From contig NZ_BDBI01000051.1 in the NCBI RefSeq assembly GCF_001612905.1, positions 1 through 57,421 of the forward strand: a stretch of 57,421 nucleotides of DNA, written 5' to 3'. Positions 20,124 to 29,600 of this stretch are shown piece by piece (the stretch's first letter is position 1; each line of letters opens with the position of its first letter). The notes under the pieces are model-generated. The model was not told where the DNA came from. It ran no database searches and saw only the letters and a program-made list of their open reading frames with translations. Source of the stretch: Nocardia ignorata NBRC 108230. GTDB taxonomy: Bacteria; Actinomycetota; Actinomycetes; Mycobacteriales; Mycobacteriaceae. A program made the translations under genes and the position numbers.

Positions 20124-20431
20124 GCGCCGATGACAGTCTCTCCGTGATCGGCTACCGCGCCGGCATCGGCGGGCCAATCGCAGTACTGCCCCTTCTGGTT
20201 CCAGTTCAGGCCACTCGGACAGCTGTGCACGGTCGGCACGTTGTTCGAGCACTCCACGTACTTCGTCACGTCTCCGGGATAGGCGAAGAGCCCGTCGGGT
20301 TCGGGGCAGTTGAAGGCGGCGATCTCGAATCCGGTGTCCTGCGCGAGAGCAGGCGACGCGGCGACGAGTGTGAGGACGGGACCGAGGAGCAGTCCGGCTG
20401 TCGACAAGGCGAGAGCATGGGCGAATCGCAC
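20090..20431 (-). CDS. Small secreted protein with peritrophin-A type (CBM14) chitin-binding domain
   Basis: 113 residues with GTG at 20431 behind AAGGAG. Residues 1-30 are a Sec signal peptide ending SPALA. The mature part has the six-cysteine-like pattern of CBM14 domains: FNCPEPDGLFAYPGD, KYVECSNN, HSCPSGLNWNQ and QYCDWPADA. These small proteins bind chitin or related polysaccharide outside the cell. The last ~25 residues after the domain look unlike the family and overlap the convergent ABC gene, so the original stop codon may have been lost. Domain call is good; function is not established. Confidence 0.75.
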   Translation of the reverse strand: MRFAHALALSTAGLLLGPVLTLVAASPALAQDTGFEIAAFNCPEPDGLFAYPGDVTKYVECSNNVPTVHSCPSGLNWNQKGQYCDWPADAGAVADHGETVIGAQRARALQRPS

Positions 20432-20570
20432 GGTCGTCTCCTTCGGGTTCTTTCGAGGCGATCAGGACGTCGTCGGCTACCTGTGGCTTGTGCGTCGCAT
20501 CCTTGCTGCCGACACGATCAATGCACTTTCGAGACACGCGAGCAGGGCGAACATAACCGGGTGACGGTGA

Positions 20571-20803
20571 AACCAGGACACGACACGCGACGCCGAGACG
20601 GTCTGTCAGAGAATCCTCGCCGACCTCACAGCCGCCGACGTCAACAGTTTGTTCAACAACACCGATCAGAACGTCTGCTTCTACACTGACCCCGACTTCA
20701 CCGGGGACTCTGTAGGCGTAGCCGGACACCAATTCGCCAGGGGTACGGAGACCGAGCTCCCATCGGCAGCGACATCTCGTCGGTGCGCTGGGAAGCCTGC
20801 TAG
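20571..20803 (+). pseudogene. Frameshifted remnant of a small peptidase-inhibitor-I36-like (beta/gamma-crystallin fold) protein
   Basis: One frame (from 20571, preceded by a stop and with no ATG) reads VCQRILADLTAADVNSLFNN and then VCFYTDPDFTGDSVGVAG, the aromatic Greek-key signature CFYxDxxFxGD. Around 20750-20762 the homologous continuation shifts to another frame, IGSDISSVRWEAC, ending at TAG 20801-20803; SSVRW is the usual C-terminal strand of these proteins. The start codon and signal peptide are missing, so the gene is broken both upstream and by a frameshift. Family assignment is by motif only. Confidence 0.5.
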
Positions 20804-21621
20804 GACTCCGCGCTGTCGAGGATCGAGCGGGCGAGGGTGTCGGGGTCCTCGAGCATCGCGAGATGCCCTACTCCGCGAAGGTATTCCAGCTGGGCACCCG
20901 GCACCGCCTCGTAGTCGTGCGCCGACGCCGGGTCCCAGCGGGGATCGGAGTCTCCGAAGATCACGAGGAGGGGCTTTCCGGTGTCGGTGAGGCGCTGGGG
21001 CACGGTTCGCGCGGCGAGGTAGTCGATGTTGGCGGCGAGAATCGCACGGAAAGTTCGATAGGACATCGCGCGCAAGTCGGCCACGGCACCGTCGGGCACC
21101 GTGATCGTCGTCGCCGCGGTCGCTGCCAGTCCGCGACGGATCATCGAATCGGTGCGCACCGCCCACACGAGCGGACCGAACGGCGGCGAGGTGAGCGCCC
21201 GGATGATCGCGGGCTCAGGGAGCAGCGCTGCAAGACTCGGGCCCGTACCGACCAGGACCAGATCGCCGACCAGATCGGGACGACTCTCTACGAGGGCTGT
21301 CGCGACATACCCGCCGCTGGAGTGCCCGACCACCCGCAGATTCCGGATGCCGAGCTCGTCCAGCACCTTCGCCACCCGATCCGCTTGTTGCGCAACGGCG
21401 TACGTCGATGCCGACTCCGACCGGCCGCATCCCGGCAGGTCGATCGTGATCACTCGATACTTCGTGGCGAGCGACGGCACCACGGGTGCCCACATCGAAC
21501 CGGTTGCGCCCGAGCCGTGCACGAGTAGCAGGGGCGGTGCGGCCGGGTTCCCGTCGATGACGACGTGCAACCCGCGGATTGTCGTATCCTCGCGTGGCTT
21601 GATGGGACTCGATGCGCTCAT
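20800..21621 (-). CDS. Alpha/beta hydrolase
   Basis: 273 residues of the alpha/beta hydrolase fold: oxyanion region LLVHGSGATGSMW, nucleophile elbow VVGHSSGG (Ser101), acid in IFGDSDPRWD and catalytic His in GVGHLAML. No signal peptide. It is divergently transcribed from the AraC-type gene, whose start is about 80 bp away, so the latter is probably its regulator. The substrate cannot be predicted. Confidence 0.9.
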   Translation of the reverse strand: MSASSPIKPREDTTIRGLHVVIDGNPAAPPLLLVHGSGATGSMWAPVVPSLATKYRVITIDLPGCGRSESASTYAVAQQADRVAKVLDELGIRNLRVVGHSSGGYVATALVESRPDLVGDLVLVGTGPSLAALLPEPAIIRALTSPPFGPLVWAVRTDSMIRRGLAATAATTITVPDGAVADLRAMSYRTFRAILAANIDYLAARTVPQRLTDTGKPLLVIFGDSDPRWDPASAHDYEAVPGAQLEYLRGVGHLAMLEDPDTLARSILDSAES

Positions 21622-21699
21622 ACCGCCAGCATCGCCTTCGACCCGTCACGTCGTATTGGACAAATGTCAGGCTGTTTCACTCCGGTTAGCCTGGGATGC

Positions 21700-22524
21700 A
21701 TGGACGCAGCGAGCCGATGGGACTGGAGTCGGGTCGATGTCGCTGTGCCGGGTCGATTGCCCATGCCGGGGATCCAGATGGCGGGATTCCGGTACCACGG
21801 GGATGCCTCCGTGGAAATCACCATGATCCCGCATCCCTCGATCACGCTCCTGCTCGACCTCAGCGAACACGGAGTCGTGTACGACCTTCTGGGGTGCCAA
21901 GTCGTCGGGAACGCGATCATCGGTCTCCACGCAGGCCCACTACGCATCACCAGCACAGGAACCGGTGACGTCCTGCAGATCCGCATGTCCCCCGTCGTCG
22001 CCGCGGTGGTTCTCCGAGACACCGACATCATCGGCGGCACTGTGACACCGCTGCCGGACCTGTGGGGCAACGAGACCGCCGGCTTGACCGAGCGACTCCG
22101 TGCGACGCAGTCGTGGAACGAGCGGTTCGCCATGGTGGCCGCATTCCTGCGAAGCCGGGTGCGTCGCGGATCCGGTGTAGCACCCGAGATCATGTATGCC
22201 TGGGACCGGACCGTCCGCAGCAGAGGCCGGATCCGCATCGAGACCCTTGCCGCGGAGACCGGCTGGACCCGCCAGCGACTCTGGTCCCACTTCCGGACCT
22301 GTATCGGAGTGTCACCCAAGCACGCGTCCGACCTGGTCCGCTTCGACCATGCCGCCCACCTCCTGGTGGCAGGACGCTCGCCCGCGGACGCCGCCGCCGA
22401 GGCAGGCTATGTCGACCAATCGCATTTTCATCGTCGCACCAAGGCGATCACCGACATGACCCCCGCCGTGGTCGCGAAGGCTCCGTGGCTCGCGATCGAT
22501 GAAGTGGCCTGGCCGACAATCTGA
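21700..22524 (+). CDS. AraC-family transcriptional regulator
   Basis: 274 residues from the ATG at 21700 (MDAASRW); an in-frame ATG at 21664 would add 12 residues but lacks an RBS. The C-terminal ~100 residues carry the double HTH: IETLAAETGWTRQRLWSHFR as the first HTH and AAEAGYVDQSHFHRRTKAIT as the second, with the characteristic GYxDQSHFxR. The N-terminal half is an effector/dimerisation region. It is divergent from the alpha/beta hydrolase, implying local regulation. Confidence 0.9.
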   Translation: MDAASRWDWSRVDVAVPGRLPMPGIQMAGFRYHGDASVEITMIPHPSITLLLDLSEHGVVYDLLGCQVVGNAIIGLHAGPLRITSTGTGDVLQIRMSPVVAAVVLRDTDIIGGTVTPLPDLWGNETAGLTERLRATQSWNERFAMVAAFLRSRVRRGSGVAPEIMYAWDRTVRSRGRIRIETLAAETGWTRQRLWSHFRTCIGVSPKHASDLVRFDHAAHLLVAGRSPADAAAEAGYVDQSHFHRRTKAITDMTPAVVAKAPWLAIDEVAWPTI

Positions 22525-22638
22525 TTCCTGTCTCCGCCAGGGCAGCCTGCGAGCGACGCGGCCCCGTCTGCCGTGCGCAGCGTCGAGAAGTACCGGGTCG
22601 ACGCAGCGGCCGCGCACAAGAACATATCGACATCTATG

Positions 22639-22657
22639 TAAGGTAAGCCTACACATA
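22639..22657 (+). promoter_or_regulatory. Iron-box-like (IdeR/DtxR) operator
   Basis: TAAGGTAAGCCTACACATA matches about 13 of 19 positions of the IdeR/DtxR consensus TTAGGTTAGGCTAACCTAA, with the left half and centre best conserved. It lies 20 bp upstream of the formyltransferase ATG and overlaps a plausible promoter (TCGACA at 22627-22632, TACACA at 22650-22655, 17-bp spacing). Repression of the downstream genes in iron-replete cells is inferred. Confidence 0.65.
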
Positions 22658-22676
22658 GACGAAAGTAGGCAGTTCC

Positions 22677-23618
22677 ATGCGTATCGTGTCGTTCGGTTTC
22701 CAAACCTGGGGCCGTAAGACCCTGCAGGCCCTGATCGACTCGGAGCACGAGGTGGTCCTGGCGGTCACCCACCCGGCCGCGGAATCCGCCTACAAGGCGA
22801 TCTGGAACGACTCGGTCGAGGAACTGGCCACCGAACACGGCATTCCGGTGCACCTCACCGAACGCGCCGACGCCGAGACCATCGATCTCGTCAAGCGTGC
22901 CCGACCCGACGTGATCGTGGTCAACAGCTGGTACACCTGGATGCCCGCGGAGCTGTACGACATGCCGCCCCACGGCACCCTGAACCTGCACGACTCGCTG
23001 CTACCGAAATTCACCGGGTTCTCGCCGGTGCTGTGGGCGCTGATCAGCGGTGCGGAGGAATTCGGACTGACGGTGCATCGCATGGACGAGCAGCTCGACA
23101 CCGGCGACATCCTGGTCCAGAAGCGCCTGCCGATCCCGCCCGGCGCCACCGGCACCGAACTCGTCCTGGCCGGCATGGAGTTGATTCCGGGCGCGGTGCA
23201 CGAGGCGCTCGCGGCGCTCGAGAACGGCACCGCGGTGTGGACGCCGCAGGACAAGGCCGAGCGCACCTACTTCCACAAGCGGTCCGATCGCGACAGCCGG
23301 ATCGACTGGTCCTTGGACGCGACCGAATCGGAACGGTTCGTGCGGGCGCTGTCCGCGCCGTATCCGCGCGCCTACTCCTACTACCGGGGTGAGCGCATCG
23401 AGATTCTCGAGGCGGTGGTCTCCGAGGCACGTTACGGCGGCACCGCGGGCCGGGTGATCGTTCAGGAAGGTGGCGGCGCGGTCGTGTGTGGAGCCGACCC
23501 GCACCGCGGTGGCAACCACGCATTGGTGATCAAACGTGTCCGCAGCGCGACGGGTACCGAGTACGACGGTGCCGAATTCTTCGCTCGCGGTGGATATCTC
23601 ACCGACTTTCCCGCCTGA
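22677..23618 (+). CDS. FxbA-like N-formyltransferase of hydroxamate siderophore type
   Basis: 313 residues of the formyl-tetrahydrofolate-dependent transferase fold (methionyl-tRNA formyltransferase-like). The catalytic triad is visible: Asn103 and His105 in TLNLHDSLLPKFTGFSP, and Asp144 in DTGDI. The C-terminal OB-like domain follows. It differs from tRNA Fmt in the SWYTWMP and HDSLLPKFTGFSPVLW segments, which resemble siderophore formyltransferases (FxbA/CchA type) that formylate N5-hydroxyornithine. It has an AAAGTAGG site, an iron-box-like operator and an NRPS 75 bp downstream, all consistent with formyl-hydroxamate siderophore synthesis. No ornithine monooxygenase is in the window. Confidence 0.85.
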   Translation: MRIVSFGFQTWGRKTLQALIDSEHEVVLAVTHPAAESAYKAIWNDSVEELATEHGIPVHLTERADAETIDLVKRARPDVIVVNSWYTWMPAELYDMPPHGTLNLHDSLLPKFTGFSPVLWALISGAEEFGLTVHRMDEQLDTGDILVQKRLPIPPGATGTELVLAGMELIPGAVHEALAALENGTAVWTPQDKAERTYFHKRSDRDSRIDWSLDATESERFVRALSAPYPRAYSYYRGERIEILEAVVSEARYGGTAGRVIVQEGGGAVVCGADPHRGGNHALVIKRVRSATGTEYDGAEFFARGGYLTDFPA

Positions 23619-23693
23619 GTTCCCGGTTCCGCAGCGCCCGTCCGACGGCACGGGCGCGGACTTCCCACCTTCGCTCCCAGCTTCTGAGGCACC

Positions 23694-26600
23694 ATGATCC
23701 CCCACCGCTCGACCCCTGCTGTCCGCCCGCTCACCGCGGCACAACGCGAGGTGTGGTTCGCTCAGCAATTGCTCGGGCCGGTGCCGCTCGCGGTCGGCCA
23801 GTATGTCGACCTGCGCGGACCGCTCGATGTGGTGGCATATCGCCGCGCGGTCCGCTCGGCCGCACGTGATCTTGGTGCCTATGTGCGGTTCACCCTCGTC
23901 GAGGGGCAGCCGGGGCAGGTGCACGACGGTGGCATCGACGATGACATCGCCCTCGTCGACTGCAGTGGGGAATCCGACCCGGCGGCCGCAGCCCACGCGT
24001 GGATGCGGGCCGATCAGTGTGCGCCGTTCGATCTGATCGCCGACCCACCCATCGTGACCACGGTCCTGCGCCTCAGCTCGGAGCATCACCTGCTCTACAC
24101 CCGCGCGCATCACCTGGCGCTCGACGGCTTCGGCGCCGTCCGCATGCAGCATCTGCTGAGCACCTATTACACGGCCTTGCTGGAGGGGCGCGAATTACCT
24201 TCGGCCGCGGTCGATTCAACGGCGGTTCTGGCGGCCGAGGAGCAGAGTTATTTGGGTTCGCGACGGTACGGGATCGACCGCGAATACTGGCTCGAGCAGC
24301 TCACCGCGCTGCCCTCCCCGACCACTCTCGCGACGCGACCCGGTGCTCCCGACCCGCTCCCGATCCACGCCCGCGCCGAGCTGCCGCAATCACTGGTCGA
24401 GCGATTGCGTACGCGCGCCGACTTCCCCGGCATCGCGCCCGTGCTGGTGGCGGCGTTCGCCGCGTTTCTCGGCAGGCTGACCGACACCGAGTCGGTGGCG
24501 CTGAGCCTGCCGGTCACCGCGCGCACGACCGCCGCGATGCGCGAATGCGGTGCCATGACTTCGAATATCGTGCCGCTGCGCTGCTCGGGCGCCACGGTGG
24601 GTGCCGCCATCGCCTGCGCGCGTGCCGAATTGAGCGGGGCACTCCGTCATCAGCGCTATCGCGGTGCCGACATGATCCGCGACAGTGGTCGCCGAGCCGA
24701 GTCGCTGAACTTCGGACCGGCCGTCAACATCATGAACTTCCACACCGAGTTGATGCTCGGCCCGGCGCGCGGCGTCATCGAATTACTGTCCACCGGGCCG
24801 GTCGAAGACCTCGCGCTCAATGTGTATCCGCTGACCGATTCCGGGTTGCGGGTCGAGTTCGAAGCCAACCGCCATCGATACACCGAAGCCGAGGTCACCG
24901 CGCACCTGGAGCGATTCGTCGGCTTCCTGACGGAGTTCGCGACCGCCGACGACGATCTCGCGATCGACCGGTTGCCGGTCCTCACCGGCGCCGAGACGAG
25001 CCTGCTCGTTCCCTGGTGCGGGCCGACGGCTGGTCCACCGGCCACACTGGGCGAGCTGATCGCCGCCGCCGTCGCGAAGAACCCGGACGGCATCGCCGTC
25101 GTCTACGGCGAGAAGCGCTGGACCTACCGGGAATTCGACGCGTGGACCGACCGCCTCGCCGGCGCGCTGCAGGCCGCGGGGGCCGGCCCCGAAACCTTGG
25201 TCGCGATGGTCATGGGACGCTCCGCCGCCTCGGTCGGAGCTCTCTGGGCGATCACCAAGACCGGGGCGGGCTTCGTGCCGATCGACGTGGGATACCCGGC
25301 CGAGCGCATCGCGCACATCCTCGACGATTGCGGTGCCGTCCTCGGCGTCACCGGTGTCGAGCATTCGGCGGATCTGCCCGGATCGGTCCACTGGACGATC
25401 GTCGACCCCGATGCGACCCCGGACGCGAAGCTGCTGCCGGTCGCCGCGCGGCCCGAGCACCCCGCCTACCTCATCTACACCTCCGGTTCCACCGGGGTCC
25501 CCAAGGGCGTGCTGGTGACCCACGGCGGTCTCGCGAACCTGGCGGCGGAGCGGCGCGACCGGTACGCGTTGCGGCCCGGAGCCCGGACCCTGCACCACGC
25601 CTCCCCCGGTTTCGATATGGCGGTCGGCGAGATCCTGTGCGGGCTGGCCGGTGCCGCGACACTGGTGGTTGCCCCGCGCTACGTGATGGCCGGACCGGAT
25701 CTGGCCGAGCTCATGCGGCGCGAGCGGGTGACCAACGCCATCATCACCCCGGCGGTGCTGGCGACCCTCGATCCCGAGACCCTGCCGGAACTGCGTGTCC
25801 TCGGTGTCGGCGGGGAGGCGATCCGCGCCGACCTGGTTTCGGCCTGGTCGCGAAACCGGTTGATGCGCAACGGATACGGCCCTACCGAGGCGACCGACAT
25901 CGCGACCATCGCGGAGCTGACGCCGGATCGATCGGTGACGATCGGCGCACCGCTTCGTGGATTCCACGCACTGGTACTCGACGCCCGGCTGCGACCGGTG
26001 CCACCCGGTGTCATCGGCGAGCTCTACCTCGGCGGCCCGGCCCTGGCGCGCGGCTACCACGGTCGGCACTCGTTGACCGCGGCGCGATTCGTCGCCGATC
26101 CGTTCGGCCCGCCCGGCGGGCGGGTGTACCGCACCGGTGACCTGGTCACGCTCACCACCGACGCCGAGCCCGAACTGATCTACCACGGCCGCAGCGACTT
26201 CCAGATCAAGGTGCGCGGGCACCGCATCGAGCCGGGCGAGATCGAGACCACTCTGACCGGCCTGCCCGGCGTCGGCCGGGCCGCCGTCACTGCCCATCAG
26301 GACTCGAGGGGTACCCATCTGGTGGCCTACCTGGTGCCGGACGGCTCACTCGATGTGGAGCAGGTGCGGCTCCGGATCGCCGAGCAGCTGCCCGCGTATC
26401 TACGTCCGAGCGCCTACCTCGTGCTCGACACGCTGCCGTTGACTCCGAACGGCAAACTCGACACCCGTCGCCTGCCCGCGCCGGTGTTCGGTCACCACGG
26501 TTCCCGACCCGTCGCGACAGATTCGGAGCGGAAGGTGGCAGCGGCCTTCACCGAGGTTCTCGCGATCGAAGTAGTGGGGGCCGAAAGCGACTTCTTCGAA

Positions 26601-29600
26601 CTCGGCGGGACCTCGCTCACCGCCACCGCGCTCGCGGGACGGCTCGGTCTCGATGTCCGCACCGTCTTCGACGCGCCGACCGTCGCGGGGTTGGCACTGC
26701 GACTCGACGACGCCGAAGACCTGGACGCACCGGCGCCGCTGACCCGGCCCGAGCACCTGTCGCCTGCCCCGGCGCAGCTGCGGATGTGGCTGCTCAATCA
26801 GCTGTACCCGGAGTCGTCGGCCTATCATCTGCCGATCGCGTTGCGGCTCAGGGGATCTCTCGATATGACCGCGCTCGATGCCGCACTGCGGGATGTGGTC
26901 GACCGGCACGAGGTGCTGCGCACGGTGTACCCCGGGACCAGCGCCGGGCCGCGCGTCCGCATCCTCACCGTCGACGAGGCCCTCGGCCGGGCACCGCTGA
27001 CCGCGCGCATCCTCGACCGTGACGGTCTGGACGTCGAACTCGCGGAGACGGTCACCGTGCCCTTCGACGTCACCACCGACGCGCCGATCCGGTTGGCATT
27101 GTGGAATATCGGTTCCGACGACCACGTGCTCGCGCTGGTGGCACATCACATCGCCGCCGACGGCTGGTCGCACGGTCCGCTCGTGGCCGATCTGTCCGCG
27201 GCGTACACCGCGCGGGCCGCCCGACGGCAACCGCGATGGGAACCGCTGCCGCTGCAGTACGCCGATTACACACTGTGGCAGCATCGGCGACTCGGCGATC
27301 GGCACGATCCGCGATCCCGCGCCGCCCGTCAGCTCGCACACTGGGTGAATGCGCTGGACGGGGCGTCCGACCGGCCGCCGCTACCGACCGATCGAGTCCG
27401 CGCCCCCGGCATCGGCAGGCCGGGTGGTGCCGGTGCGGTGGTCGAGTTCGAGATCGGCGCCGACGTCGCGACAGCGCTTGCCGAACTGGCCCGACGACAC
27501 AACGCGACTCCCTTCATGACCGGCTACGCGGCGTTCACCGTGCTGCTCGGTGACCTGGCCGGAAGCGCGGATGTGACGATCGGGACCCTGGTCGCGGGTC
27601 GCGCACACCCCACCCTCGACCGCTTGGTCGGCATGTTCGTGAACACCCTGCCGTTGCGCCTGACGCTGGATCCGCAGGAACACTTCACCGCACTGGTGGT
27701 GCGCGCGAGGGAAGTCTCGCTCGCCGCGCTCGGCAATGCCGAGGTCCCCTTCGACCACATCGTCGAAGCGGTGAATCCGTCACGTGACAACACCAGGCAC
27801 CCGCTGTTCGACGCCGTGTTCTCCTACGAGAACCTGCCCGCACCGCCCTCGCCCGACCTCGGCAACCTGACCGTATCCGTTGTCGATGTCCCCTGGGAAA
27901 CAACACATTTCGACCTGAGTCTCACGCTGCGTGAAGACCCGGGCACCGGTGGTCTGACGGGGAACCTGCGCTACGCCACCGACCTCTACGAGGAGGCGAC
28001 CGTCACCGCGTTCGCAGCACGGTTCCGCGACATCCTGACGACCGTCGCCACGCATCCCGAAGTGACCCTCGCGCAGCTGTCCGGCACGACCGGGCTCGGT
28101 ATGCCCGAACGCCCGGAAATCGACCCCGCGTCCGACGCGCCGGGCCACAGCGGCGAACCGGCGACCGTGCGCGAGCTCGCGGTGGCGCGGGTGTTCGCCG
28201 ATGTGCTGGAACGAGATTCGGTCGAGATCGACGACAGCTTCTTCGATCTCGGTGGTACCTCGCTGCTCGTCTTCACACTCCGATCGGAGCTGCGGACCCG
28301 GCTCGGCATCGACGCCGACCCGCGCCTGCTGTTCGAAGCGCCGACGCCGCGTGCGGTGACAGCGGCGGTGACAGCGGAGTCCGGCGCGGCGGCGGCCGGA
28401 CAGTGGACCGACATGCTGATCGCCGACGCGCAACTGGATCCCACCATCACGGTGCCCGCGGACTTCCCGCCGACGCCGACCTCGGCCGACGAGGTGCTCC
28501 TGACCGGCGCCACCGGTTTCGTCGGCATCCACCTGTTGCGCGAGCTGCTCGACCGCACCCCGTCGCGCGTCTGGTGCCTGGTCCGCGCCGACGACACCGA
28601 CGACGCGCGCCGCCGTCTAGAAACAGCCCTGCGGCGCTACGGACTGGGGACCGACGGACTCGCCGACCGCGTCGTGCCGGTGCCCGGCGACCTCGCCGCA
28701 CCGCGGTTCGGGCTCGCCACCGACACGTGGGCCGAGCTGGCGGCGCGTATCGAGGTGATCTACCACAACGGTGCCCGCGTGAATCACCTGGAATCCTATG
28801 CCGCCCTGCGCCCGGCGAACGTCGCCGGAACCGTCGAGATCCTGCGGCTGGCTGTCGATACCAGGGTGAAGGCCTTGCATTTCGTCTCGACCGTGTCGGC
28901 GGCTGTCGGTGTCGGCCACACCGGAGTCGTCACCGAGCACACGGCGATCACCGCCGACCAGGTACCGCGCAACGGGTATCTGGCCACGAAATGGGTGGCC
29001 GAGCAGTTGGTCCTCGCGGCAGCCGAACGCGGGTTGCCGGTCGCCGTGCACCGGCCCGGCCTGGTCGCCGGATCGATCAGCAGCGGCGCGAACAGCGCTG
29101 ACGACGCGTTCTGGACACTCATCCGATCGGCCGCCCATCTCGGGGTCGCGCCCGACATCGAGTCCGCCGAGGTCACGTTGGCCCCGGTCGACTACGTGGC
29201 ACGCGCCTTGGTCACGCTCGCCACCGGACGGCAGCCCGCCACCGAGATCTACCACTTGGTCAACAGTGCGCCGACCAAGGTCGGCGACATCCTGAACACG
29301 CTGCGCCGCACCGGTTTTCCCATCGACATCGTGCCGGTGGCCGATGCCGCCGAACGCCTGGCCGGGCGGATCGCACAGCATGCCGATCTGATGCGCGCGG
29401 CACTCGTGGCCGACAACTACCTCAACGGTGGCGGCGACGCCCTGATCGTCGACGACACCGGCACCCGCGCGGTCCTGGCTCGATCCGGTGTTCGTTGCCC
29501 GGACATCGACGGGGCTGTCCTACAGCGTTATGTCGACGGTTTCATCACCGAGGGCCTGCTACCGACCCCGGCCGAAGCGGTGTCGCGAACCCGCCCGGCC

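Noticed and set aside
21679..21697. GGTTAGCCT core resembling an iron box just before the AraC start
   Set aside because: Only about 10 of 19 positions match and the right half is absent; the gene has no iron link.
22677..23618. Housekeeping methionyl-tRNA formyltransferase (fmt)
   Set aside because: The substrate-side segments differ, no def/rsmB neighbours exist, and an iron-box-like site and NRPS adjoin it.
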